The notes: generated from the sequence alone by a model not told the origin. A stretch of 64,000 bases of DNA from Candidatus Lariskella endosymbiont of Epinotia ramella (GCF_964019805.1 NZ_OZ026472.1:186001-250000), one strand, 5' to 3'; shown: positions 1 to 9,056, counted from the stretch's first letter. Made by a program: numbers and translations.

Positions 1-546
1 TATATCATTCACTTCAGATGTAGAATATAGCATTCCGATCTTTTTAGCTTCTGGCATAATACTTGTTACAAAATCAAGGAATGCTGCTAAATTTTGTCTA
101 TCAGATAGACCAGTGATGTTTCCAGAACTATATTCTCCTTGATGTACTAAGTTTGCTGCTTCTGGGTCTGTAACATTCACGAACAATATTGGAACGTCTA
201 TAATAGCTTTCTTAGCAGCCTGTGAAACAGGAGTGGAAAGTGTTACAAATACATCAGGTTGCCTAGCTCTAAGTCTAGTTAGTACCTGCATAATCATATT
301 TTGATCGAAGTTGACATCCATTTTGTCAAATTTTATATCTCTTGAATCTTGCAATCCATGTTGTTGCAAGCCATCTACAATCCCTCTAATTGTATCGTCT
401 AGCGAAGCATGAGGTCCATAACTTGCTATTGCTATTTTAGGGAGTTGATTGTTTTTTTCCAAAAGTAGAATAAAACACAATCCTAGAAATGTAGCGATAA
501 TTATAAATGTAATTGCCAGTTTTTTATATGAGAAATATTTTGTCAT
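1..546 (-). CDS. ABC transporter substrate-binding protein (partial, C-terminus off the window)
   Basis: The reading frame begins at an ATG at 546 and runs off the left edge, so about 182 N-terminal residues are visible. A hydrophobic segment at residues 9-28 looks like a signal anchor. It is followed by a periplasmic-binding fold with segments such as KIAIASYGPHASLDDT, a VFVTLSTPVSQAA strand and PILFVNVTDPEAANLV, typical of the ABC_sub_bind (TrpX-like) family. The start lies 11 bp after the map stop on the same strand, suggesting cotranscription with map. The ligand cannot be inferred; tryptophan or other small hydrophobic substrates are known for the family. No permease is visible in the window. 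Confidence 0.7.
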   Translation of the reverse strand, partial: MTKYFSYKKLAITFIIIATFLGLCFILLLEKNNQLPKIAIASYGPHASLDDTIRGIVDGLQQHGLQDSRDIKFDKMDVNFDQNMIMQVLTRLRARQPDVFVTLSTPVSQAAKKAIIDVPILFVNVTDPEAANLVHQGEYSSGNITGLSDRQNLAAFLDFVTSIMPEAKKIGMLYSTSEVNDI

Positions 547-557
547 AAATAAAAGAT

Positions 558-1427
558 CTATTTTGATACAGTGAAAATCTCAAAGCCGTTACTTGTTACG
601 CCTAAAGAATGTTCAAATTGAGCAGAAAGTGATCTATCCTGAGTCACGGCAGTCCAACCATCTCTCAGCAATTTAGTCTTATACCCACCAACATTAACCA
701 TTGGCTCTATCGTAAAAAACATTCCTTCTGTGAGTACAACATCTAATTCCTCATCATAGTAATGCAATACTTGAGGCGGTGCATGAAATATTTTACCAAG
801 ACCATGACCACAATAGTCACGTACTACAGAATATCCATGTTTCTCTGCATATTCTTGTATTACCTTGCCTATGGTATTGAGTTTTACACCAGGTTTTACA
901 GCTTCTATTCCAAGCATCATAGCATCGTAAGTAATCTGTATTAAGCGTTTTGCTTTGATACTAACATTGTCACCAACAGAATACATTCTGCTGGTATCAC
1001 CATGCCATCCATCAACTATCACAGTCACATCTATATTGAGGATATCACCATTCTCCAGCTTCTTGTTACTAGGAATTCCGTGACAGACAACATGATTTAC
1101 AGAAGTACAAATTGATTTTGGGAAGCCTTTATAGTTTAAAGGCGCTGGAACAGCACCTTTCTGTATTATCATGTCATGGCACAACGTATTGAGATGGTCT
1201 GTAGTTACTCCAGGTTCCACAAAATCAGCTATATAATCTAGGACTTGAGATGCTAGCTTTCCAGCTTTGCGCATGCCTTCAAAATCCTCTTTAGAGTGTA
1301 TTATAATATTTTGTTTTTCAGATTTCACTGTATTTTTCTTAAATATGTTTAAATCAGCTATATACTCGTCATACTTTTCTAAATTAGCGCTTTTTAGAAT
1401 ACTCCTTATGTATTTTGTTATACACAT
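558..1427 (-). CDS. map: Methionine aminopeptidase type I
   Basis: Removes the initiator methionine from nascent proteins in the cytosol. The metal-binding and active-site segments are present: VCHGIP, NIDVTV, GDTSRM, GHGLGKIFH, FTIEPM and QFEHSLGV. The open frame from the ATG at 1427 gives 289 aa, about 35 more than the family norm. The first ~24 codons are encoded by a dispersed repeat (family A) also found in intergenic DNA. An in-frame GTG at 1328 gives about 256 aa and matches the usual start just ahead of the HSKEDFEGMRKAGK motif. The true start is therefore uncertain. The substrate-binding protein gene follows 11 bp downstream. Function is firm; the start is not. Confidence 0.93.
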   Translation of the reverse strand: MCITKYIRSILKSANLEKYDEYIADLNIFKKNTVKSEKQNIIIHSKEDFEGMRKAGKLASQVLDYIADFVEPGVTTDHLNTLCHDMIIQKGAVPAPLNYKGFPKSICTSVNHVVCHGIPSNKKLENGDILNIDVTVIVDGWHGDTSRMYSVGDNVSIKAKRLIQITYDAMMLGIEAVKPGVKLNTIGKVIQEYAEKHGYSVVRDYCGHGLGKIFHAPPQVLHYYDEELDVVLTEGMFFTIEPMVNVGGYKTKLLRDGWTAVTQDRSLSAQFEHSLGVTSNGFEIFTVSK

Positions 1428-1482
1428 GCACCAGCATTCTTCCTAGCTCTTTTTGAAGTCTAACTCCGTGTGTACATGGCCA
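1366..1482 (+). repeat. Dispersed repeat family A, overlapping the 5' end of map
   Basis: About 115 bp matching other copies (5805, 13838, 44789) in shared blocks such as CATACTTTTC, CTCCTTATGTATT and CTTCCTAGCTCTTTTTGAAG. Read on the minus strand it is open and in frame with map. Confidence 0.75.
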
Positions 1483-1501
1483 TGTTCATCAAGTTATTAT
1501 G

Positions 1502-1619
1502 TAGGACTTTTTGGCCTGATTTTTAAGTATTACTTTGTTAATCTCTACGCAAATATGTAAAAGCATTAAGCACAGAAATTAAAAAATCATGCCATAACAA
1601 TCCTCGTGCGTGCACTTTG
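1502..1619 (+). repeat. Dispersed repeat family D
   Basis: Runs from a TTTTTGGCCTGATTTTTAAG block through a TTACTTTGTTAA block to an AAAAAATCATGCC block with a GTGCGTGCAC tail. The same order of blocks recurs, in either orientation, at 23180, 37375, 44668, 49750 and 50453. Confidence 0.7.
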
Positions 1620-1895
1620 TGATCATTGCTATAATCAAATACAAACTCCTTATTTACCTATGGTATACTTATACTTTGCATTACTTCAAACATATGCTCC
1701 AGTATGTTGTATGTTAATATATCATGCTCTAGTAAACATATAGAGAGAGGTAAATAGTAAGCATAAACTGTGCCAGGTGTTGTTGTATCTTCAAAATAAT
1801 AGGCCAAATTATATCACTAAATGTACAGTTTGGTAATGGCATAAATTAGCTACTTTGATTTGTATATTGTGTAGCTTTTTTAAGTTTGTTACATG

Positions 1896-2240
1896 GCATC
1901 GCCGGCAAAGTCAATTGTGCAGACCTTTTTTGCCTAATTTTTAAAGTATTACTTCGTTAACTTCTTCGCAAATATGCATGGCCAAAGCAGTATAAAAGAG
2001 TTATATCAAGTTTTTAAATCGTTCAGACAACTTTATAAATATTTCATCAACTTCTTATCATTTTTAATATCTTTTTCCTAAATTGAATAGGACATACTAT
2101 GCTTCATTCCTTTAAGTATTACCTAACATCATAACATATATCGCGACTCTTTTATACTGTTTTAGCTGTAATAATTTGACTTAGAAATTCACTAATACTC
2201 TAAAAAATCATGCTACTCAAATCTTCGAGTGTGCACTTAC
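1896..2240 (+). repeat. Second family D copy, interrupted by a small inverted-repeat element
   Basis: The first half of the repeat (GTATTACTTCGTTAAC, GCAAATATG) ends near 1984. The second half (TTTGACTTAGAAATTCAC, AAAAAATCATGC) resumes near 2170. The intervening ~180 bp is listed separately. Confidence 0.6.
1985..2164. mobile_element. MITE-like element inside a family D repeat
   Basis: About 180 bp bounded by inverted repeats sharing CAGTATAAAAGAGT on the left and ACTCTTTTATACTG on the right. It has no coding capacity. A related end occurs alone at about 40252-40276. Inferred non-autonomous element; the matching transposase is not in the window. Confidence 0.5.
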
Positions 2241-2420
2241 TTGAGCGCAGTACATATTAAATTGATGCAAAAGTATAAACATTACTGAATTGATATGCGT
2301 TTGGTATAAGCTATGGATGCAATTTTATGTTCCGATAATTCTTTTTATAGGTTAATCTGCATACAAGTGCTGTTTAACGACGCTGCCAGTACTGTAAGAT
2401 TGATGACAAGGATATCCAAG

Positions 2421-3008
2421 ATGAATGAAGTTGAGGCAATAAAACGTGAAATTACTAAACTGGCTTTAACACTTGCAAGCAAAGAAGGATGGAATAATCA
2501 AATCCTTGAGAAAGCAAGCGCGAAAGCAGGGGTTGATTCTGGAATGGGAGCTCTCCTTTTTAATGGCGATATAAGAAATGTCATAGAGTATTTTATAAAC
2601 AATGTATATAAAGCAGCATATTCTGAGTATTTTACTTCTGCTGCCAGAAGTAGCCGTATACAGGATATAATAGTCGAGTTCTTTACAATCTGTTTGCGTA
2701 CACTTGCCCCAAATAAACTTGCTATCTCTAAAATGTTATCATTTTTTATGCTCCCTTGGAATACGGCATTTGGTATAAAAACACTTTGGCGCTGTACAGA
2801 TAATGTTTGGTATGAATTATTGAATGATGAATCATTGGACTTCAACTTTTATACAAAACGCTGCTTATTAAGTTATGCGGCTCTGAATGCAATTTTATTT
2901 TGGCAGAATGACGAATCTGTTGAATATATAGACACTATTAGTTTTTTGCGAGCAGAACTTAGCTCTATAGTAAAAACTGGAAGTTTTATTAAGAAATTAT
3001 GCAAATGA
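2421..3008 (+). CDS. COQ9 family protein (ubiquinone biosynthesis accessory)
   Basis: COQ9 is a lipid-binding TetR-like protein that supports ubiquinone synthesis. The match rests on the family pattern in the last two thirds: KEGWNNQILEKASAKAGVD, a helix leading to LPWNTAFGIKTLWRCTDNVWY, then DFNFYTKRCLLSYA and a C-terminal LFWQNDES segment. An open frame extends upstream to an ATG at 2313. The ATG at 2421 gives 195 aa, close to family length, and has an AAGG at 2407-2410, so it is preferred. The stop overlaps the start of the next small lipoprotein gene (ATGA), showing translational coupling. Confidence 0.82.
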   Translation: MNEVEAIKREITKLALTLASKEGWNNQILEKASAKAGVDSGMGALLFNGDIRNVIEYFINNVYKAAYSEYFTSAARSSRIQDIIVEFFTICLRTLAPNKLAISKMLSFFMLPWNTAFGIKTLWRCTDNVWYELLNDESLDFNFYTKRCLLSYAALNAILFWQNDESVEYIDTISFLRAELSSIVKTGSFIKKLCK

Positions 3009-3139
3009 AAGTTCCAATATATTTTTTTGTAGCAATACTACTCCCATTGTTACTACAAGGGTGTGGAAAAAAGGGTGACTTAGTTTTAATAGATTCTAAT
3101 GTTCATCATCCTGCTGTGGATTTAGAATCTGAAAGCTAG
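3005..3139 (+). CDS. Small LptM/YifL-like lipoprotein
   Basis: A 44-residue protein starting at an ATG that overlaps the COQ9 stop codon. It has a lysine near the N-terminus, a hydrophobic stretch and the lipobox-like LLLQGCGKKGD, so lipid attachment at Cys20 is expected. The CGKKGDL motif after the lipobox resembles the LptM (YifL) family, whose E. coli member assists oxidative maturation of LptD. The mature part is only about 25 residues with an acidic end. Too short for ordinary gene finders, but the coupled start and intact lipobox argue that it is real. Confidence 0.7.
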   Translation: MKVPIYFFVAILLPLLLQGCGKKGDLVLIDSNVHHPAVDLESES

Positions 3140-3169
3140 AGGTTAGCTCATGCATAATATATTTTCTTG

Positions 3170-3251
3170 TTCGTATGTCAAAACTCGATTTGCTACGCAA
3201 ATAAATTTTTGTGTAGACGTTAAATGTGCAAAAAGTATCTATGGAGCGTCT
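3170..3251 (+). repeat. Family B repeat, left part
   Basis: Contains the CGATTTGC..GCAAATAAATTTTTG palindromic core and the GTTAAATGTGCAAAA block of family B. The rest of the repeat resumes at 3643 after a MITE-like insertion. Confidence 0.6.
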
Positions 3252-3642
3252 GGCATTGTTGCATAATGAGACTATTTCATTATCAGTACATATAAAATCC
3301 TAAAGCTTCTCACTTCAAGAAGCTTTAGAAGATATAAGAATGAAGTCTTTTTTCAAGAGATTTAGAGTGTTTACCTTAATAATCATCTCAATTTGCCTTT
3401 TAATATCGCATTTGGCAACAAAATATCTGCCAAAAGCCCACTTAAAAAGCCTCTATTCTTGAGCGCTTGTAAATAGCCTGTATCTTTTTTTCCAAAGCTT
3501 TAAGCCTTCTTTTTTGTCATCATGCCTTTTCATATAGCTAATAGATTCGTTGAAATCTTTAAATGCTGGTAGACCAAGAATGGTAACCAGTTAATGTTTG
3601 TGGCGTTATCTCTGTCTTTTCTACGCATCATGCAACAATGCC
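3252..3642. mobile_element. MITE-like / deleted IS derivative with GGCATTGTTGCAT termini
   Basis: 391 bp beginning GGCATTGTTGCATAATG and ending CATCATGCAACAATGCC, an inverted pair of the kind found in IS5-superfamily elements. No transposase frame survives. A shorter related copy is at 52450-52599, and a similar-ended element is at 21576-21956. It lies within a family B repeat. No clear target duplication was seen. Confidence 0.6.
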
Positions 3643-3820
3643 GATTCGGCCCTGCGCTAATTTTCGGATATATAATTGGCCCTATGCTGCAAATGCTACT
3701 TTCACAAAATCCGTAAGTTTTTTTGCATTTATTATAACATTTTCTTATGGATTTAACACCATTTTGGCGCTCTAAGCGCTATTTTATGCCTCTTCTGAGG
3801 CTTTTGGCGCGCACACTTGG
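3643..3820 (+). repeat. Family B repeat, right part
   Basis: Contains CCTGCGCTAATTTTCGGATA, the inverted pair AAATCCGTAAG (3707) / CTTATGGATTT (3744), and the TTGGCGCGCAC end block. Matches 57905-58155 and, inverted, 10842-11073. Confidence 0.65.
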
Positions 3821-3852
3821 TACATTTTTTGTGAGACCATTCATTATGTATT

Positions 3853-4750
3853 AGACCTCTTGCATAACCTATTTAAAGCTCAAAGTTATAGATACCAGCA
3901 AGTAAATTAAACCTTAAACCGAATCGTTTTCTTCTGTTCCTATAACGATCAGCGATAATTTTAAATCGTTTGATCATGCCTATGACGTTTTCATTTAAAA
4001 CACGTTCACTAGACAATTGACGATTTTTCTTTTTATCTTTCCTGCTTAGTGGTCGCTTTTTTGTCTTTTTCTTTGGTAACTCTGAATTATAATGCAACTT
4101 ATCAATGCCTTGATAACCAGTATCTGTAAGAACTTTAATCTCAGGGTGGATGTGAACTCCGGATTCTTTAAATAACCTGAAATCATGACGCTTGCCATTA
4201 GAAAAATTAGTGCAAATGATTTCTTTTTTCCTTTTATCCACAATAAGCTGAGTTTTTAGAGTATGTCGCCTCTTTTTTCCCGAATAAAAGTGCTTCTGTT
4301 TTTTTTAGGTCGTTCTATCGGTGTTTCAGTAGCATCAATTAACACAAGTTCGTATTCAGAATCGCTTTTTAGTAATGCTTTACGTCCAGGTAGTGAAAAT
4401 CGTTTATCTTTAATTAGAGTATCTTCAATCCAACGTATATTACGATAACAGGCACTTTCACTTATTCCATAACTGCGGGAAATATGAAAATATGTCCTGT
4501 ATTCACGCAAGTACTCAAGCGTCATGAGTAATCGATCTTCTAAAGCCAATTTATTGGGTTTTCCACCTTGAGACTTTAAAATAGCTTCAGCTTCTTTTAA
4601 TATACTTAGTATAACTTCAAACGTTCCTCGTTTAATGCCAGTAAGCCTGCGAAACTCTTCTGCGTATTCATCTTTGATGTTTTCAAACTTCATGTTATCC
4701 TTGATAAAATCAAGGATTTTAATCAATTTATATGGTTATGCAAGAGGTCT
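3853..4750 (-). mobile_element. IS5-family insertion sequence, copy 1 (898 bp)
   Basis: Bounded by the perfect 17-bp inverted repeat AGACCTCTTGCATAACC / GGTTATGCAAGAGGTCT and flanked by ATT on both sides (3850-3852, 4751-4753). It interrupts a family A-like sequence at a CATTATGT|ATT site. Same length and same encoded proteins as the six other copies. Confidence 0.95.
3873..4726 (-). CDS. IS5-family transposase, two frames joined by -1 frameshift (copy 1)
   Basis: The upstream frame (4726-4256) carries an N-terminal helix-turn-helix-like region (HISRSYGISESACYRNI) and the first catalytic Asp in VLIDATETP. The downstream frame (ends 3873) carries the second Asp in VLTDTGYQG and a Glu in LNENVIG, completing a DDE domain. 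The frames meet at a run of eight A on the coding strand. A -1 slip there joins RPKK to KQKHFYSGKK and then TLKTQLIVDK, a standard join for this group. The product is about 284 aa from TTG, or 273 aa from an ATG 33 nt further in that has an AAGGA Shine-Dalgarno. Confidence 0.9.
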
Positions 4751-4850
4751 ATTGAATATACACATGCCACTTTACTTCTTTCTAGCGCTTTTTTATAACT
4801 TCATATCAAAATCTAAAATGTCAACTCTTCATTTCACTGCGATATAACAG
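4751..4850 (+). repeat. Family A repeat, right part beside IS copy 1
   Basis: After the IS the sequence continues with ATACACATGCC, TTCTAGCGCTTTTTTATAA and AACTCTTCATTTCACTGCG, a diverged version of the family A right half. Confidence 0.5.
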
Positions 4851-4953
4851 ATTAATCATAAGCAAGAATTATAAATAGATGGTTTTTATTTCATCTGCTA
4901 CAATGCCAATACTTTAGGAAAATTAAAAAAATAGAGTATCATATCAGATTTTT

Positions 4954-5610
4954 ATGTTAAAAATTATAAACGTACATAAAGAATATGCAGGTGCAACTGT
5001 ACTAAGTGATGTAAGCTTAGAGATTAAACAATCCATAGTTTTAGGACTTGCAGGGCCATCAGGAAGTGGAAAGTCAACTCTGCTGCGCTGCATGCAGGGT
5101 CTTGAAACAATCACATCTGGTTTTATAAAGCTTGGCGGCAAAATAGGTTTTATGTTTCAAGATTTTCAGTTATTCCCACACATGAGTGTGCTGCAAAACA
5201 TAATATATGCTCCGTCAATTCATAATAAGAATGCAGATCACAAGAAAGATGCAATGCAGTTGCTGGAGAATTTAGGCATATTAGATAAGGCAAACCACAG
5301 TATTTCTATGTTATCTGGAGGGCAAAAACAAAGAGTAGCTCTTGCAAGAAGTCTTATAATGAATCCTGACATTTTATTGTGTGATGAACCAACTTCGGGC
5401 TTGGATGTAGCAACCATTTCAGATGTTATAAATCTATTAATGTCAGTAAGCAGTACAGGAGTTGCAATGGTGATAGCATCACACGACCTAGATTTCCTAA
5501 CAAAGATTGCAGATAGAATAGTGTTACTTAAATCTGGACAAATAAAAGCTGATATAGAACCAAAGTCTATGCAGGCACCAATACAATATTTAAAACAGTA
5601 TTATGTATAG
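4954..5610 (+). CDS. ABC transporter ATP-binding protein, polar amino acid type
   Basis: A 218-residue single-domain ATPase. Visible motifs are Walker A GPSGSGKST (~residues 33-41), a Q-loop in MFQDFQLFPH, the signature LSGGQKQRVALARS, Walker B ILLCDEPTSGLD and the switch histidine in ASHDLD. Overall spacing and the FQLFPHMSVLQN segment resemble GlnQ/HisP-type amino acid importers. No permease or binding protein gene is adjacent, so the substrate is open. It could also pair with a distant permease. IS copy 1 lies about 200 bp upstream and may have separated it from its former neighbours. Confidence 0.85.
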   Translation: MLKIINVHKEYAGATVLSDVSLEIKQSIVLGLAGPSGSGKSTLLRCMQGLETITSGFIKLGGKIGFMFQDFQLFPHMSVLQNIIYAPSIHNKNADHKKDAMQLLENLGILDKANHSISMLSGGQKQRVALARSLIMNPDILLCDEPTSGLDVATISDVINLLMSVSSTGVAMVIASHDLDFLTKIADRIVLLKSGQIKADIEPKSMQAPIQYLKQYYV

Positions 5611-6474
5611 CTGATAATTTATATAATCACTTGCGTCATAACTCTAAGAAGCAAAGTGTTATGATAATGCACCGAAAGCCCCGCAGGGCAGCAAATAATA
5701 TGCCGTTATTTTGTATGAGTGGGTATTAATTTCTGCGCCTAATACTTTTACATATTTGCAAGGAAATTAACGCAGTAATATGGAAAGTGAAACCAAAGAA
5801 CCTGTATACTTGTCATACTTTTCAAAATTGGTGTCTTTAAAATGCTCCTTATGTATTTGCCCGCTCGCATTCTGCCTAGCTATTTTTGAAGTTTAACTTC
5901 GTATATATACAAGTTAAATCCCAACTCTTCATTTATCAAAGACATTGCCGAAAAATCTACAATACACTCGTACTATCACCTTGTAACTGGAGTTAATATA
6001 TGCACTGAAATACATTCATTTGATTATAATGATTTTTAAAGTAAACTACCAGGTGTGTACTATTAACAAATCGATTTTTACAGTGTGTGTTATGTGTTAT
6101 ATATCTTGAAAAGCGTAGAGAATGGCACAAATTCTAGCACGAGCTCTAGAAACCACTAGTGATGTCAAACTCAGTGCTATTATTTACTTATAATTTCTAT
6201 ATGACTTAAATGGACATGAAGATGAATATTTTACAAAATTATCTTCTAACAACTTAGTATTCATTACAGCAAATATCAGACTTCTTCTATCTCTTATAAG
6301 AGCTGAAATACTGTCTTTAGCTACTTAACTATAAAGTCTTAAGTAACACTTTTGCTAAAAGACATAAACTATCTTTAAAAGAGAAAATCTTTGAAGCAAT
6401 CTGATGTTTAGTAACAAGACTAAAACATCATAGCTTTTGATTAAAAATCAAGCTTTCTTAAGAGGTATATAAAA
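5611..6474. other. Intergenic region with C-, D- and A-family repeat pieces
   Basis: 5622-5705 matches family C (GTCATAACTCTAAGAAG, CACCGAAAG blocks). 5740-5775 is a family D fragment. 5805-5945 is a family A copy. The remainder up to phaR shows no convincing gene: only a 23-codon frame at 6122 was seen. Confidence 0.5.
5805..5945 (+). repeat. Dispersed repeat family A
   Basis: Well-preserved copy containing CATACTTTTCAAAATTGG, ATGCTCCTTATGTATT, TATTTTTGAAGTTTAACTTC and AACTCTTCATTTATC. Confidence 0.75.
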
Positions 6475-6996
6475 TTGAATAATAATTCCACTGTGACAAT
6501 AAAAAAGTATCCTAATAGACGGCTATACAATACCACTAGTAGTACGTATATTACTTTAGATGATCTTGCTTCTTTAGTAAGAGAAGATCGCGATATTTTA
6601 GTTATTGATGCTAAAACTGGCAGAGATATTACTCATGTCACACTGATAAATGTGATACTTGAATACCAAGGACATGCGGATCAGATTCTGCCTATTAACT
6701 GCCTAAGACAAGTGATAAAACTACAGGGGAATTCTTTAGGTAGTGTTCTTACAGGATACTTGTCCCTTTCTATGGATTATTTTCAAAAAAATCAGCAGTA
6801 TATCGAAAATTTCATCAATGCTGCTATGAATAATAGCTCTTCAATGGATCTTTGGATGCAAAACATGAATTTTTTTCAGCAACAGAATGAAAATTTCTTG
6901 CATATGATACAAGGAGCTGCTGAAATATTTGTCAAAGGCCTGCAGACCCAAAGAGAAAAAAACAGTGTAAAAAAATCAGAAAGTGAAAAAGAATGA
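6475..6996 (+). CDS. phaR: Polyhydroxyalkanoate synthesis repressor PhaR
   Basis: A DNA-binding regulator that senses PHA granules and represses phasin genes in PHA-accumulating bacteria. The first ~60 residues match the PhaR DNA-binding domain (TIKKYPNRRLYNTTSSTYIT, VIDAKTGRDIT). The next segment with LTGYLSLSMDYFQKNQ matches the PHB accumulation regulatory domain. 173 aa, near family length. The start is a TTG at 6475 with AAGAGG about 9 nt upstream; no better ATG exists. The 3' end overlaps radC by 14 bp. No PHA synthase is in the window, so the target is unknown. Confidence 0.9.
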   Translation: MNNNSTVTIKKYPNRRLYNTTSSTYITLDDLASLVREDRDILVIDAKTGRDITHVTLINVILEYQGHADQILPINCLRQVIKLQGNSLGSVLTGYLSLSMDYFQKNQQYIENFINAAMNNSSSMDLWMQNMNFFQQQNENFLHMIQGAAEIFVKGLQTQREKNSVKKSESEKE

Positions 6997-7870
6997 AGAG
7001 GTTGCGATTGATAATCTAATCGCTGAAGGTGTTAATGTAGAAGTACACACTTCTCTTGCAGCAAACACTCTGATTACAAAACAAAGCTGCAACACTATAA
7101 CTCAGGATTATGACACAAAAGATCTTGCAAAGACTTCAGAAACAGAGTTAGCACTGCAGCTTCAAAATTCAGCAAACCAAAACACGAAAAAAAAGCATTC
7201 GCTTGGTGCCGGCCACAGACAGAGACTGCGCCAGCGATTCGCAAAGTGCGATATTAGAACATTACCAGACTACGAAATACTCGAAATTTTGCTATATTAT
7301 GCAATTCCACGCAAAAATACCAAAACCATTGCAAAAGCACTATTAGAACGTTTTGGCACTCTCAGTGCTGTAATTTCTGCAGATCCAATGGATATTATAA
7401 CGATCCCCGAAATTGGTCATTCCACTATCATCTATATCAAACTATTATATGACCTTTTTTCAAGATTACACTTGGACACAAAACCTATGAGTGTCAACAT
7501 TTTGAATAGTTGGCATGCTGTGATAAACTACTGTAGCCTTACTATGGGCTTTAAACAGACAGAGAATTTTAGAGTACTTTTTCTAAATAAAAAAAATCTT
7601 CTTCTTGCAGATGAGCTATTTGATCATGGTACTATAGATAAGATTGCAATATATCCAAGAGAGATAGTAAAAAAATCTGTTTTTTATAACGCTGCTGCCG
7701 TAATTTTGGTGCACAATCACCCAAGCGGAGATCCATCACCATCTGAAGAAGATATTGCAATTACAAAAACAATAATGTCAGCACTGATGCACGTTAATGT
7801 CTTATTACATGATCATTTGATCATCGCAAAAAATAAGCATTTCTCATTCAGAGCAAGTGAGCTGCTTTAA
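6983..7870 (+). CDS. radC: RadC family JAB1/MPN-domain protein
   Basis: 295 aa. Residues ~75-150 form the helix-hairpin-helix-like UPF0758 N-domain (GHRQRLRQRF, LPDYEILEILLYYAIPR). The C-terminal JAMM domain ends with HNHPSGDPSPSEED, the metal ligand pattern of the family. The ~70-residue N-terminal extension before GAGHRQRLR is polar and low in similarity. Function in vivo is unresolved for the family; a DNA repair role was proposed and later questioned. The start overlaps the end of phaR, so the two are likely cotranscribed. Confidence 0.9.
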   Translation: MKKNEEVAIDNLIAEGVNVEVHTSLAANTLITKQSCNTITQDYDTKDLAKTSETELALQLQNSANQNTKKKHSLGAGHRQRLRQRFAKCDIRTLPDYEILEILLYYAIPRKNTKTIAKALLERFGTLSAVISADPMDIITIPEIGHSTIIYIKLLYDLFSRLHLDTKPMSVNILNSWHAVINYCSLTMGFKQTENFRVLFLNKKNLLLADELFDHGTIDKIAIYPREIVKKSVFYNAAAVILVHNHPSGDPSPSEEDIAITKTIMSALMHVNVLLHDHLIIAKNKHFSFRASELL

Positions 7871-8077
7871 CTTAATTAATGTTACATGCACTCTTCATCA
7901 TGGAAATAAAATTGATAAGCAAAAATTGCAAAGGTGATTTGAAACTGTTATATATGCCTTATGCGTACGTTTCTTTCTGGTTAAGAGACAGATATTTTGC
8001 AGCTAAATGCTTGTAAATTTGGTATGCACTGTTAGTAAAGTGCTCTGTGCTAGGTTTTTGAGCATGATTTTTTAAAA

Positions 8078-8975
8078 AGACCTCTTGCATAACCTATTTA
8101 AAGCTCAAAGTTATAGATACCAGCAAGTAAATTAAACCTTAAACCGAATCGTTTTCTTCTGTTCCTATAACGATCAGCGATAATTTTAAATCGTTTGATC
8201 ATGCCTATGACGTTTTCATTTAAAACACGTTCACTAGACAATTGACGATTTTTCTTTTTATCTTTCCTGCTTAGTGGTCGCTTTTTTGTCTTTTTCTTTG
8301 GTAACTCTGAATTATAATGCAACTTATCAATGCCTTGATAACCAGTATCTGTAAGAACTTTAATCTCAGGGTGGATGTGAACTCCGGATTCTTTAAATAA
8401 CCTGAAATCATGACGCTTGCCATTAGAAAAATTAGTGCAAATGATTTCTTTTTTCCTTTTATCCACAATAAGCTGAGTTTTTAGAGTATGTCGCCTCTTT
8501 TTTCCCGAATAAAAGTGCTTCTGTTTTTTTTAGGTCGTTCTATCGGTGTTTCAGTAGCATCAATTAACACAAGTTCGTATTCAGAATCGCTTTTTAGTAA
8601 TGCTTTACGTCCAGGTAGTGAAAATCGTTTATCTTTAATTAGAGTATCTTCAATCCAACGTATATTACGATAACAGGCACTTTCACTTATTCCATAACTG
8701 CGGGAAATATGAAAATATGTCCTGTATTCACGCAAGTACTCAAGCGTCATGAGTAATCGATCTTCTAAAGCCAATTTATTGGGTTTTCCACCTTGAGACT
8801 TTAAAATAGCTTCAGCTTCTTTTAATATACTTAGTATAACTTCAAACGTTCCTCGTTTAATGCCAGTAAGCCTGCGAAACTCTTCTGCGTATTCATCTTT
8901 GATGTTTTCAAACTTCATGTTATCCTTGATAAAATCAAGGATTTTAATCAATTTATATGGTTATGCAAGAGGTCT
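8078..8975 (-). mobile_element. IS5-family insertion sequence, copy 2 (898 bp)
   Basis: Identical termini to copy 1 and flanked by AAA on both sides (8075-8077, 8976-8978). It lies between radC and pdhB, next to family D fragments, and disrupts no visible gene. Confidence 0.95.
8098..8951 (-). CDS. IS5-family transposase, frameshifted (copy 2)
   Basis: Encodes the same two frames as copy 1 (8951-8481 and the frame ending 8098), with the same eight-A slip site and DDE residues. Confidence 0.9.
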
Positions 8976-9056
8976 AAAGTACCAGTTAATTTTTGCATAA
9001 GATACTTTTACATATTTGCAATAAAATTAACAAAGTAAATAATGACTTGACTAACA

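Noticed and set aside
2498-2845. 115-codon frame antisense to COQ9
   Set aside because: Shadow of the COQ9 gene in another frame; no independent support.
3340-3462. Short frame inside the MITE (MKSFFKRFRVFTLIIIS...)
   Set aside because: Looks like a small membrane protein, but the truncated copy at 52450 ends within the frame and no family matches; probably chance.
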